This document shows positions 38,926-49,315 of a stretch of DNA of 64,000 nucleotides, in pieces (the stretch's first letter is position 1; each line of letters starts with the position of its first letter). Made by a program: the position numbers and the translations under genes. The stretch lies in the NCBI GenBank assembly GCA_040766325.1, contig JAXGQR010000013.1, positions 1 to 64,000 of the forward strand, given 5' to 3'. The notes under the pieces were generated by a model, which saw only the letters and a list, made by a program, of their open reading frames with translations, had not been told where the DNA came from and made no database searches. The DNA is from Dehalobacterium sp040766325. GTDB taxonomy: Bacteria; Bacillota; Dehalobacteriia; Dehalobacteriales; Dehalobacteriaceae.

Positions 38926-40005
38926 ATGAAGAGAAGAAGAACTCGGCAAATTGTTGTTGGGTCGGTACCTATCGGCGGTGATGCTCTCATCTCCATCCAG
39001 TCCATGACTAATACGGACACTAGAGATGTGGCAGCTACTGTAACACAGATTAACAGGCTGGAGGAAGCAGGATGTGATATTGTGCGTTCTGCTGTCCCGG
39101 ATTGGGAAGCGGTGGAAGCTCTGCCTCAAATACTTGCTCAGATCAACCTTCCCTTGATTGCCGATATTCATTTTGATTACCGGCTAGCTTTAGGAGCGAT
39201 TGAAGCTGGGGTTCATGGATTACGCTTAAATCCAGGGAATATCGGAGAGAGCGCAAGAGTGCGTGCGGTGGTTCAAGCTGCGGCAGTAGCCGGAGATATT
39301 CCTATTCGTATCGGAGTCAACGCCGGTTCCCTGGGAAAAGACCTTTTGGAAAAGTATGGCCGCCCAACCGCCGAGGCTTTAGTAGAAAGCGCCTTGGGAC
39401 ATATTGGCATTTTGGAGAAATTAAATTATAATAAGATTAAAGTTTCTTTAAAATCATCTTCTATACCTTTGATGCTGTCTGCTTATCGGTTGCTGGCCGA
39501 GAAGACAGATTATCCCTTTCACTTGGGGGTCACGGAAGCGGGCACCCCCAAAAGCGGCAGTATAAAATCGGCGGTAGGGATCGGGGCTTTGTTGGCGGAA
39601 GGGATCGGAGATACGATACGGGTTTCTTTAACAGGGGATCCGGTAGAAGAGGTCTATGTTGCCAAAGAAATTTTACGTGCCTTAGATCTAAGAAGAGACG
39701 GTATTAAGTTTATCTCCTGCCCCACATGCGGTCGTACCCAAATTGACCTCATTACCATTGCCGAGCAGGTGGAAGAGGGTCTTAAAGGCTTGAAAGTTTT
39801 GCATCCCATCACTGTAGCTGTCATGGGATGTGTTGTTAATGGTCCCGGGGAAGCAAGAGAAGCTGATTTTGGTATTGCCGGAGGAAAAGGGACAGGACTT
39901 CTCTTTAAAAAGGGTAAGGTGGTCAAGAAGCTTCACGAGGACCAGTTGGTAGACGCTTTAATTGCTGAGGTACGCGATTTTTGCCGTCAAGGAGATAACC
40001 TCTAG
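38926..40005 (+). CDS. ispG: 4-hydroxy-3-methylbut-2-enyl diphosphate synthase (flavodoxin)
   Basis: IspG (GcpE) reduces MEcPP to HMBPP using a [4Fe-4S] cluster. It has 359 residues. Signature blocks are ISIQSMTNTDTRD, CDIVRSAVPD, LIADIHFDYRLAL and GLRLNPGN. Cluster ligands are in ISCPTCGRTQ and MGCVVNGPGEA. ATG 38926 follows CAGGAGAG; the longer in-frame form from 38890 lacks a site. An 8-bp inverted repeat (CTCAGGAT 38812-38819 with ATCCTGAG 38868-38875) spans the leader; its role is unknown. Confidence 0.95.
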   Translation: MKRRRTRQIVVGSVPIGGDALISIQSMTNTDTRDVAATVTQINRLEEAGCDIVRSAVPDWEAVEALPQILAQINLPLIADIHFDYRLALGAIEAGVHGLRLNPGNIGESARVRAVVQAAAVAGDIPIRIGVNAGSLGKDLLEKYGRPTAEALVESALGHIGILEKLNYNKIKVSLKSSSIPLMLSAYRLLAEKTDYPFHLGVTEAGTPKSGSIKSAVGIGALLAEGIGDTIRVSLTGDPVEEVYVAKEILRALDLRRDGIKFISCPTCGRTQIDLITIAEQVEEGLKGLKVLHPITVAVMGCVVNGPGEAREADFGIAGGKGTGLLFKKGKVVKKLHEDQLVDALIAEVRDFCRQGDNL

Positions 40006-40121
40006 AATGTTTGCCCTACCTACGGGACTAAAAAGTCAAAATATGGCAATAATAATGTTATTTAATTATTAACAAGCACATTTTATTCGGATAATGTCAA
40101 TGATAACAGGGAGGAAAAAAG

Positions 40122-41828
40122 ATGAGAGCTTCACAAATGTTTGCCCCTACTTTACGGGAGGTACCCGCTGAGGCTGATATCGTCAGCCATCGCTTGCTAT
40201 TGCGCTCCGGAATGCTGCGTAAGACTGCTTCCGGTGTTTATACATACATGCCTCTAGCCTGGCGCACTATGAAGAAGATTATGGATATTATTCGGGAGGA
40301 AATGGATGCTGCCGGATGTCAGGAATTAATGCTGCCCATCGTCCATCCGGCGGAACTATGGCAGCAGTCCGGTCGCTGGCAGGTTTACGGTGAGGAATTA
40401 TGGCGTTTGCACGACCGCCACGGCCGAGATTTTTGCCTGGGTCCCACCCATGAAGAGGTGATTACCGATTTAGTAGCAGGAGATGTAAATTCCTATAAAC
40501 AGCTCCCCCTAAGACTCTACCAGATTCAGAATAAATACCGGGATGAGCGACGCCCCCGTTTCGGCTTAATGCGCGGGCGGGAGTTTATTATGAAGGATAT
40601 GTATTCTTTTGACCGAGATGAAGCAGGTCTGGATGAAAGTTATCGATTGATGCACCAGGCCTATACCAATATTTTTACTCGCTGCGGTTTAAATTTTCGT
40701 CCGGTAGCAGCAGACAGCGGAGCCATCGGCGGGGATACGAGCCAAGAGTTTATGGTGCTGGCGGAATCCGGTGAAGCAGGGATTATTTACTGCACTTCAT
40801 GTGCTTATGCCGCAAGTACGGAAATCGCCACCGCCTATTTGGACAAAATCCCCAGTCAGGCAATTCCAGAACCCCTGGAAGAGGTATATACCCCCGATTG
40901 CAAGACAATCGATGCTTTAATCGACTTTTTAGGGGTGCTGGCGAAGAAAACTTTGAAAACATTGTGTTATATGGCAGACGAAGAATTTGTCATGGTTTTG
41001 CTCCGAGGGGATCGGAAGGTAAATGAAATAAAGGTTAAGAATCACCTCGGTTGCTTGGAATTAAATATGGCTAAGGATGAGGAAATTCAGCAGCATATTG
41101 GTTCTCCTGCCGGTTATTTAGGTCCTGTGGGGGTGAAGAACGTACGTATTGTTGTTGATCAGGAAATTCCTTACCTGGCTAATATGATAAGCGGCGCTAA
41201 TAAGGACCAATATCACCTTAAAAATGTAAATCCAGGACGAGATTTTCCTATTGATGATGTGGCAGATGTACGATTGGTGGAAGCCGGAGAGTTTTGCCCC
41301 CAATGCCGTCATGAACTGGCTTTTGCCCGGGGTATTGAAGCGGGTCAGATCTTTAAACTGGGCACAAAGTACAGTGAATCCATGGGGGCAAAATTCCTGG
41401 ATGAAAACGGGAAAGAGCAATTGATGGTTATGGGTTGCTACGGGATCGGTGTAGGCAGAACCATGGCAGCAGCTATTGAGCAAAATCATGATGAGGACGG
41501 CATTATCTGGCCACTAGCTATTGCTCCCTATCACGCGGTGCTAGTTCCGGTGAGCGATAAGGACCCCGACCAGATGGCCGCGGCAGAAAAAATCTACCAG
41601 GATATGATCCGGGCCGGTGTGGAAGTGGTCATTGATGATCGCAGGGAACGTCCTGGAGTGAAATTTAAAGATGCGGATCTCATCGGCTATCCTTTCCGGG
41701 TGACTATTGGCTCCAAATCCCTGGCTGAAGGAAAGGGAGAGGTTAAAATGCGTTCCGGGGGTAAAGTTGAGATGGTTACCCTCGACGAAATTGTGTCTTA
41801 TATCCTTAAAAAGATGAAAAACATGTAG
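40122..41828 (+). CDS. proS: Prolyl-tRNA synthetase (bacterial type)
   Basis: ProRS is a class II synthetase of 568 residues, so it includes the inserted editing (INS) domain of the bacterial type. Motif 2 shows as QIQNKYRDERRPRFGLMRGREF and motif 3 as GIGVGRTMAAAIEQ. The editing-domain block SGANKDQYHLKNV lies at ~350. The anticodon-binding domain follows at ~470-568. No T-box is evident in the 116-base leader. RBS GGGAGGAAAAAAG precedes ATG 40122. Confidence 0.95.
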   Translation: MRASQMFAPTLREVPAEADIVSHRLLLRSGMLRKTASGVYTYMPLAWRTMKKIMDIIREEMDAAGCQELMLPIVHPAELWQQSGRWQVYGEELWRLHDRHGRDFCLGPTHEEVITDLVAGDVNSYKQLPLRLYQIQNKYRDERRPRFGLMRGREFIMKDMYSFDRDEAGLDESYRLMHQAYTNIFTRCGLNFRPVAADSGAIGGDTSQEFMVLAESGEAGIIYCTSCAYAASTEIATAYLDKIPSQAIPEPLEEVYTPDCKTIDALIDFLGVLAKKTLKTLCYMADEEFVMVLLRGDRKVNEIKVKNHLGCLELNMAKDEEIQQHIGSPAGYLGPVGVKNVRIVVDQEIPYLANMISGANKDQYHLKNVNPGRDFPIDDVADVRLVEAGEFCPQCRHELAFARGIEAGQIFKLGTKYSESMGAKFLDENGKEQLMVMGCYGIGVGRTMAAAIEQNHDEDGIIWPLAIAPYHAVLVPVSDKDPDQMAAAEKIYQDMIRAGVEVVIDDRRERPGVKFKDADLIGYPFRVTIGSKSLAEGKGEVKMRSGGKVEMVTLDEIVSYILKKMKNM

Positions 41829-41850
41829 TTTTGATGGAGGTTTTGAATCA

Positions 41851-42558
41851 ATGTCATCCGTCACAGCAATTATTCCCGCCTATAATGAAGAAAGCACCAT
41901 TGGTGGTATCGTTACAGTCTTAAAACAAATTTCGGAAATTAAAGAAATTATTGTTGTTAGCGACGGTTCGAAGGATCATACTGCCGAAAGAGCTCGGGCT
42001 TCGGGGGCTAAGGTAATCGAGTTACCGGAAAATATGGGTAAAGGAGGAGCCATGAGCGCCGGCGTAGCTCAGGCACACCATGATGTAATTCTTTTTTTGG
42101 ATGCCGATCTGATTGGATTAACGCCTGCCCATGTACGGGATTTGATTGATCCTGTGTTGACACGGGATGTGGCCATGTCCATCGGAATTTTTGAAAAAGG
42201 TCGTTTAGCTACGGACTTGGCTCAGACGGTAGCACCCTATCTTTCCGGTCAGCGAGCCTTGAGAAAGGATTTGCTCCAAGCTATTCGACATGTTGAGGAC
42301 AGCGGTTTCGGGGTAGAGGTAACCCTGACCAAATATGCTCATGATCATCATCTCAAAGTTCAGGAAGTTGAGCTTACAGGGATGACTCACATTATGAAGG
42401 AAGAAAAATTAGGGATAAAAAAAGGCATACAAGCACGTATGAAAATGTATTGGGAAATTGCTAAGGCAGTTGGGATTGGGCTGAAACATAAAAATGTTTC
42501 TTTAGACGAAGAAAACGAACTTCATGATGCTGGGTGTGAGGAGAGTCATCATCACTAA
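41851..42558 (+). CDS. Family 2 glycosyltransferase
   Basis: This is a GT-A glycosyltransferase of 235 residues. The start AIIPAYNEESTIGGIV, the nucleotide-sugar motif VVSDGSKDHT, ENMGKGGAMSAG and the metal motif FLDADLIG are typical of GT2. It lacks membrane helices and ends in a His-rich tail. Donor and acceptor cannot be told; dolichyl-phosphate-mannose-synthase-like and glucosyl-phosphoglycerate-type enzymes share this pattern. It lies between proS and polC, with GGAGG before ATG 41851. Confidence 0.85.
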   Translation: MSSVTAIIPAYNEESTIGGIVTVLKQISEIKEIIVVSDGSKDHTAERARASGAKVIELPENMGKGGAMSAGVAQAHHDVILFLDADLIGLTPAHVRDLIDPVLTRDVAMSIGIFEKGRLATDLAQTVAPYLSGQRALRKDLLQAIRHVEDSGFGVEVTLTKYAHDHHLKVQEVELTGMTHIMKEEKLGIKKGIQARMKMYWEIAKAVGIGLKHKNVSLDEENELHDAGCEESHHH

Positions 42559-42590
42559 GAATGGTTAGAGCGTGTTAAAGAGGTGAATAT

Positions 42591-45500
42591 ATGACAGATT
42601 TAGACAGCTTAATTGCCCAATGTGGTCTCCTCGGGAGGCCAAAGCTGTTTTTAGACAGATGAGAATTAAAAAAGCCCGCATTAGCAAGAAAAGTAAATCT
42701 CTTACTTTGATGGTGGAATTGCCTCATCGGGTTTCTCAGGAGGATATTAGTTCCTTTTGTGCTTTGATTCAAGAACAACTCCCTGCTTTCAGAGATGTAT
42801 TCTTAGATGTGATGGTATGGGAGGAAAAAAACGCCTTGGCACAGATAGTTGAAAGGGATAAAGATGTTCTGCTTGAAACTTTGGAAGAGAAGGTTACCGG
42901 GGTGAAGAACTGGCTTTATATGGCAAAATGGCAATGCTGTGATTTCTTTACTCCCGATGGATCATGTCGGGAGGTGTTGCTCTTAACCTTTCCCCATCCT
43001 TTTGCGGTGGAGATTTGTGAAGAAAAAAGCTACCCCAGATTCTTGCCAGTCTGATGCACTTTCGCTACGGATTGGATGTTCGAGTGGAATTAAAAATGGA
43101 AGAGGATGGGGAAGAAGATAAAGAATATGGAGAGAAAAGAAATCAGGCAGCCGAGCCTTCCTGGAATATTTATGAGGAAATTGACCGGACCGCCTTATTG
43201 CAATATTGTGCGGCTGCAAGCTCACCTGTGTCACAAGACAAGGATAAAAAAGGTGCCCCATCCCGAGGTGCTGTGATTTTAGGCAAAGTGATTAAGGGAG
43301 AGCCGGTCGCCTTGGAAAAAATTAAGGAAGAAGAGCGTAAAGTGGTGGTCATGGGCCGGATCATTTTCCTGGAAACTAGGGAACTACGTTCCGGTCGTAC
43401 CCTGATCATTTTTGATATCACTGATGATACAGATGCGATCAGCGTCAAGCTTTTTTCCGATGACAAAACTCCGGATACTATTTTCCAAGATTTGCAAATG
43501 GGAGTCTGGGTAAAGGTACAGGGTCCGGTGCAAACAGACAAATATTCTCAGGAATTAACTCTGATGGCTAATGATGTCAATCTAGGTCAGGCGGTGGTAC
43601 GTGAGGATCTAGCCCCGGAAAAAAGGGTGGAACTCCATCTTCATACTAAAATGAGCTCCCTAGACTCGGTGGTGGATACAGGCAAAGCCATTGCGCTTGC
43701 TGCCAGTTGGGGTCATAAGGCTATTGCTATTACGGACCACGGGGTGGTACAGGCTTTTCCTGAGGCCTATGAGGCAGGAAAAAAGCATAACATTAAAATT
43801 ATTTACGGGGTAGAAGGTTACCTTGTTGATGATGAGAATGGAGATCTTCCCTGGCATAAGCAAAAATCTTATCATATTATCATTTTAGTAAGAAATCAGG
43901 AAGGATTGTTGAATTTATATCGCTTGATTTCCCGTTCTCATTTGGAAACTTTTTATCGCAGGCCCCGGATTTTAAAAAGTGTTTTAAGAGAACACCGGTC
44001 CGGATTGTTATTAGGTACTGCCTGTGAGGCGGGAGAATTGTACCGGGGAATTTTAAATAAAAAACCCTCCGATGAAATCGACCGAATTATCCAGTTTTAT
44101 GATTATCTTGAGATTCAACCTTTGGGGAACAATGAATTTCTCCTGCGCAAAGATGAAGTAGCCGACCGCCGTAGTTTAATGGAAATCAATAAAACCATAT
44201 TTAAATTAGGAGAGAAACACCGAAAACCAGTGGTTGCTACGGGAGATGTTCATTTTATCACGGAGAGAGATGGGATTTACCGCAAGATCCTTTTGGCTGG
44301 GCAAGGTTTTGAGGATGATATCCAGGCACCCCTTTATTTTCGTACCACGGAAGAGATGCTGGCGGAGTTTTCCTACCTAGGTGAGGAGATGGCTCAAAAA
44401 GTGGTGATTCGGGATCCTAATTGGATTGCGGAGCAAATTGAGGATATCCGACCGATCCCTCAAGAGCTGTATCCTCCGGAAATTGAAGGGGCGGAGGAGC
44501 AGGTGCAGAAGATGACTTATAACACCGCTCGGTCTCTCTATGGCGAAGAACTGCCTGAAATAGTGCGGGCTAGAATTGACAAAGAACTGACCTCAATTAT
44601 CAAACACGGCTTCTCCGTACTGTATTTGATTGCTCATAAATTGGTAAAAAAGTCCAATGATGATGGCTATCTGGTAGGTTCCCGGGGTTCCGTAGGTTCT
44701 TCTATTGTAGCCACGATGATGGGGATTACCGAGGTTAATCCATTACCTCCACATTATCGTTGCTCTACATGCCATTACAGTTGTTTTATCACTGATGGTT
44801 CTGTTGGATCCGGACCAGATTTGCCCGATAAGAAATGTCCTCGGTGCAAGAAGCCCCTTCTCAAGGACGGACATGATATTCCTTTTGAAACTTTCCTAGG
44901 ATTTAAAGGAGACAAAACCCCGGATATTGATCTAAACTTCTCCGGAGATTATCAACCTAAGGCTCATAAGTATGTAGAGGAACTTTTCGGCAAGGATCAT
45001 GTTTTTCGTGCCGGTACTATTTCCACCATTGCTGAACGGACGGCCTACGGTTTCGTGAAAAATTATTTACAGGAGCGGAATTTTCAGGCCCGGGATGCTG
45101 AGATAAACCGTTTGGTTGCAGGATGTTCCGGAGTCAAAAGAACCACAGGTCAGCACCCGGGAGGACTGATGGTTGTCCCCACCAAGCTGGATATTCATAA
45201 ATTTACTCCTCTCCAGCGTCCGGCGGATGATATGAAATCTGATATTATTACCACCCATTTTGATTACCATTCAATTAGTGATCGGTTGGTTAAGTTGGAT
45301 ATTCTAGGTCATGATGATCCAACAGTGATTAAAATGCTGGAGGATTTAACAGGTGTTGACGCCAGGACCATCCGGCTGGATGATCAGGAGACTTTATGTC
45401 TTTTTTCTGGTGTGGAGATATTAAAAGTGACACCGGAGGAAATTCGATCCAATGTAGGTACCTACGGGGTTCCGGAGTTTGGCACCAAATTCGTGCGGCA

Positions 45501-46341
45501 AATGTTGGAGGATATCCGACCCAATTCTTTTTCGGATCTAGTGCGCATCAGTGGATTCTCTCACGGCACCGACGTGTGGTTGAATAATGCCCAGGAATTG
45601 ATTCGATCCGGTACCTGCCGGACATCGGAAACCATTTCCTGCCGTGATGACATTATGGTTTACCTGATGCAAAAGGGCCTGGAGCCCCAAATCGCCTTTA
45701 AAATCATGGAGGATGTCCGCAAAGGGAAAGGCGTCAAGCCGGAATATGAAGAAGCGATGAAAGCAGCTCAGGTGCCGCAGTGGTACATTGATTCTTGTAA
45801 AAAGATTAAATATATGTTTCCCAAAGCCCATGCTACCGCCTATGTGACCATGGCTTTCCGCATCGCCTGGTTTAAGGTGAATTTCCCTGAAGCCTTTTAT
45901 GCCAGCTTTTTCTCCGTACGCGCCGATGAGTTTGATGCAGATCTGATGGTGCGAGGCGTGAAAGAGGTGCTGCGGGCCATGGACGAAATCGAGGGTAAGG
46001 GAAATGAAGCCAGCGCCAAAGAAAAAAACCTGCTCACAATTCTGGAAGTGGTTCTGGAGATGTACCGGCGGGGCTTTAATCTCCTTCCGGTAAGTTTGGA
46101 AAAATCGGCGGCGGAGCTATTTCAAATTACCGACCGAGGAATATTGCCTCCTTTCTCCAGCCTGCAAGGGTTGGGAGTTACGGCAGCCCATAATTTGGTG
46201 GCGGCGCGACAAGAAAAGCCTTTCAGCACCTGGGATGATATCCGGATTCGAGGCAAAGCCAGCAAAACAGTAATCGATACGTTGGCTGCCCATGGTTGCC
46301 TGGACCATCTGCCGGAAAGTAGTCAAATGTGTCTCTTCTAA
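42591..46341 (+). CDS. polC: DNA polymerase III alpha subunit PolC lacking the exonuclease domain; two N-terminal frameshifts
   Basis: PolC is the leading-strand replicase of Firmicutes. Order: N-terminal domain; OB domain (~43300-43600, VVMGRIIFLETRELRSG); PHP part 1 (HLHTKMSSLDSV, ITDHGVVQAFPEAY, IYGVEGYLVDD); then directly PHP part 2 (KSYHIIILVRNQEGLLNLYR, TACEAGELY, ATGDVHFI). A zinc module follows (CSTCHYSC and CPRCKKP), then the polymerase aspartates in TPDIDLNFSGDYQP and the fingers block GQHPGGLMVVP. The DEDD proofreading domain normally inserted after VDD is missing. Total is ~1250 codons against ~1440 for Bacillus. The first part is in three frames: a shift near 42625 (MTDLDSLIAQCGL to PREAKAVFRQMRIKKA) and one at the A-run 43023-43028 (EICEEK to LPQILASLMHFRYGL). 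These look like sequence slips. Confidence 0.93.
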
Positions 46342-46496
46342 TTAAAAAGCAACTTACCTGACTGTTGGGCTGCTTCAATGAATTAATCCTCTGCTGATTA
46401 AATTGGGTAATATATTAGCCAATATCGGACATAAAAAATTTAAACTGACGAAGTAGTATTTATATAGAAATATTAGAGCCAGGAGGATATTTATTC

Positions 46497-46795
46497 GTGA
46501 CTTCAATTCGCAACTTACTTTTGACAAAATTTCGTTTCAAAAATCATGCCCATAAAAAAGAGTGGGAAGAAATCGAAAAGATTAAAAAAGAATTAATGGA
46601 TTTGGGGTTCTTTGCCGGAGAAGTGGAGTATATGGTCGAATCTACCTTTAAACATAAAAAAATTCGGAAATTACCCTAGAGGAAATAAAAGCAGGAAAGG
46701 AATCTCTGAAAGGACAAATGGAAATATCTCAAAAATGCCTCAAGTTGGTTCATGTGAATTTTTCGGAAGCGAGAGAGGATAAGGAAGAGAAGTAG
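46497..46795 (+). CDS. Small charged protein of unknown function, one frameshift
   Basis: GTG 46497 follows CAGGAGG and opens 60 codons (MTSIRNLLLTKFRFKNHAHKKE and onward) ending TAG at 46679. One base earlier the other frame continues SEITLEEIKAGKESLKGQ to a TAG at 46793. A one-base slip near 46665 would make a ~99-residue protein. It is highly charged and helical, without cysteines or membrane segments. No family is recognised. Confidence 0.45.
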
Positions 46796-46901
46796 GGGCA
46801 AAGGGACGGTTCGTGCTTGATAAAAGACAAGAAAAATGCATAAATGATATAATCATAAAATGTAAATATTGGCAATTAAATGATACAAAGGTTACAAGGA
46901 A

Positions 46902-46949
46902 CCCGACTTCGACAAATAAAGAGTAAAAATCTAATTTGGGGAAGTCGGG
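46902..46949. terminator. Likely bidirectional terminator between polC side and trehalose genes
   Basis: CCCGACTTC (46902-46910) and GAAGTCGGG (46941-46949) form a perfect 9-bp stem with a 30-base AT-rich loop; CTTT follows. It separates plus-strand genes from the minus-strand GH65 gene. Confidence 0.5.
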
Positions 46950-47014
46950 CTTTGGCTGTCAGTATGAAATTTCATATGATCTAAGTGCCTATGGCTTATG
47001 CAGGCACGCGAGGC

Positions 47015-49300
47015 TTATTGCGGCCTGGCAATATTAAGGGTATCCTCCAATAAATATTCTTGACCATAAACATTTATTTTTTTTGCGTTACCGCTTTTCA
47101 GGTTGATCAAACACCGGTCTTTCCCCACCCGAACCAAAATCTTGCTGCCCTCAAAGGTTAGATTGAAGCTGTAACCGGTCCATTGGTCGGGCAGTATTGG
47201 CCGTAAAGAAATCCCTTGTTCTTTAAGACGGAAACCGCCGAACCCGTATATAATCGCCAAAGCGTTACCTCCCATATTGGCCACATGAATACCGTCATCG
47301 GTATTGCCATGTCCATCTGTCAGATCCAATTTGGCGGTGAGCTCATAATATGCATAGGCCTTGTCTACCATGCCCAGCCTAGCGGCCATGATGCTGAAGA
47401 TACAGTAAGAAAGAGAGGAATCATGGGTTGTTATTTTTTCGTAAAAATGGAAAGAATTGATCATTGTTTCTTCTGACTGTGCATCCTCCATGATAAAGTG
47501 GGCCATGATTGTATCTGCCTGTTTGCATATTTGGTGGCGATATAAGTGTAAAGGATGGTAATGGAGCAACAAGGGAAATTTATTTTTCGGAATTGTGCTC
47601 AAATTCCACCTTCTTTTTTGCAGAAAAGAGTCATCTTGAGGATTAATTTTAAGTTGTTCATCATAAGGCAAATACATGTTTTCCGCAGCTTTTTTAAAAC
47701 CGACAATTTCATTTTCTTGTATCTCTAGCTTGTTTATTAATGCAACAAAACTGTCGGAATTCTTAAGTAAGTGGAATAATTTTACAGCCCAGAGTAGATT
47801 GTATTGAGCCACAATATTGGTAAAGTAATTGTTATTCACAATACAAGTATATTCGTCTGGACCGGTAACATTATTAATATAGAATTTTCCTTCATGAAAA
47901 TTTCCCGCTTCCATCCATAAGCGAGCTGTTTCAAAAATAATTTCGGCACCGATTTCTTCCAAGAAGGTTACGTCTTTAGTGGCCAGATAATAAGCCACAA
48001 CTGCATAGGCAATATCCCCGTTTATATGGTATTGGGCAGAACCTGATGGAAAATAACCGGAACATTCCCGTCCCATAATGGTACGCCAGGGGAAAAGAGC
48101 GCCTTTTTGGTGTCCTAAAATTCGGGCGTTTTCTCGGGCCATGTCCAGGATAGCATAACGGTTTTCCAGCAGGATTCTGCTTAAGTCGGGCTTTGTCACT
48201 GTGAAAAAAGGTTGGATATACATTTCGGAGTCCCAGAAGTATTGCCCTTCATAACCATCTCCACTCAGTCCTTTGGGTGCAATATTACTGTAGTTGTCTT
48301 TACCCACAGCTTGAATTAATTGATAGACACTATAGCGGGTGGCGAGATTCATTTCATGATTTCCTTCAATTTCAATCAGGCAGTGATCCCAATAATTTGC
48401 TAGGTATTCCTCCTGCTTTTGATAGAAATAAATTAAAGGAACGGAAAGAGCCTGAACCATTTCTTGTTCTGCTTGCTTTCTGGCATTTACGTGGCGGATC
48501 GAGTCACAGAAAACGGAATACTTGTACAGCTTGATTGATTCCCCTTGGGTCGCCTCTGTTTCGAATTGACAAATAATTTTATTACCTTCGGTAATAAATT
48601 CCTGCTGATGTTTTTGAAATAAAATATTCTTGACACAGCTACACACTTCCAGCCCAGAGCGGGAAGTGGCGGAGGTAATATAGGAAACCCCATCTTTAAA
48701 TTCACTCATTACAGGAGTCAAGTGTTGCATGAACTCAAAAGCCATGCGCGGGTCTTCCGGGTCTACAAAATTATATACTTCTCCGTTATGTCCTGATTCA
48801 ATCACTACTTCTCCTGAAAAGTTAAGCGGAAGTATTTCATATTCAATGGTGAATAAAGAAAGCTGATGAAATGAAGCCATCCGGGTAACGGTTAATTCCA
48901 CTTCTTTTCCAAAGGGGGAACGCCAAATTACATTTCTCACGGTGGTCCCCTTATCCATGTCCAGCCATAGTCTACTCTTTAATACAGTACCATTAAACAT
49001 GCAGAATTGCTCATCGTCAAAAAACACCTTAATTGACTGAGTATCAGCGATGTTTAACATGGTTTGTTTTTCATTAACCAGACCATATAAGTTCTCCGCC
49101 TGTCTCGTAGGAGTGTAATCATAAAAACCATTAATGTATTGGCTGCGCACATAACCAATTTTTTCCGGATATCCTTCTTCGAAATCGTAACGGATGCCGA
49201 TATAGCCGTTGGCGTTATGAAAAAGTGTTTCGTTTAAGGAAATATGATACTGATCAAGCTTTAAATCTTCAATTTCATAGATTGCTCTCATCTTTAACAT
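47015..49300 (-). CDS. Family 65 glycoside phosphorylase (trehalose, trehalose-6-phosphate or maltose phosphorylase)
   Basis: GH65 enzymes split alpha-glucosides with phosphate, releasing beta-glucose 1-phosphate. It has about 761 residues and is intact. An N-terminal beta-sandwich (~1-270) precedes the (alpha/alpha)6 barrel with GYEGQYFWDSEMYIQPF, HINGDIAYAVVAYY and the catalytic acid Glu in VTGPDEYT. The phosphate-site segments KQADTIMAHF and HDSSLSYCIF follow. The start is ATG 49300, five bases from AAAGGAA. It follows otsA-otsB by 15 bases, and a beta-phosphoglucomutase gene is divergent. Trehalose or trehalose-6-phosphate is therefore the likely substrate, but sequence alone does not exclude maltose or kojibiose. 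Confidence 0.88.
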   Translation of the reverse strand: MLKMRAIYEIEDLKLDQYHISLNETLFHNANGYIGIRYDFEEGYPEKIGYVRSQYINGFYDYTPTRQAENLYGLVNEKQTMLNIADTQSIKVFFDDEQFCMFNGTVLKSRLWLDMDKGTTVRNVIWRSPFGKEVELTVTRMASFHQLSLFTIEYEILPLNFSGEVVIESGHNGEVYNFVDPEDPRMAFEFMQHLTPVMSEFKDGVSYITSATSRSGLEVCSCVKNILFQKHQQEFITEGNKIICQFETEATQGESIKLYKYSVFCDSIRHVNARKQAEQEMVQALSVPLIYFYQKQEEYLANYWDHCLIEIEGNHEMNLATRYSVYQLIQAVGKDNYSNIAPKGLSGDGYEGQYFWDSEMYIQPFFTVTKPDLSRILLENRYAILDMARENARILGHQKGALFPWRTIMGRECSGYFPSGSAQYHINGDIAYAVVAYYLATKDVTFLEEIGAEIIFETARLWMEAGNFHEGKFYINNVTGPDEYTCIVNNNYFTNIVAQYNLLWAVKLFHLLKNSDSFVALINKLEIQENEIVGFKKAAENMYLPYDEQLKINPQDDSFLQKRRWNLSTIPKNKFPLLLHYHPLHLYRHQICKQADTIMAHFIMEDAQSEETMINSFHFYEKITTHDSSLSYCIFSIMAARLGMVDKAYAYYELTAKLDLTDGHGNTDDGIHVANMGGNALAIIYGFGGFRLKEQGISLRPILPDQWTGYSFNLTFEGSKILVRVGKDRCLINLKSGNAKKINVYGQEYLLEDTLNIARPQ

Positions 49301-49315
49301 AATGATTCCTTTCAA

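Noticed and set aside
40006..40121. T-box riboswitch upstream of proS
   Set aside because: The leader is only 116 bases, with no T-box sequence (UGGN) or terminator hairpin visible.
46665..46679. TAG at 46677 as a second pyrrolysine codon
   Set aside because: Protein-like sequence resumes in another frame rather than in the same frame after the TAG, so a one-base slip explains it better.
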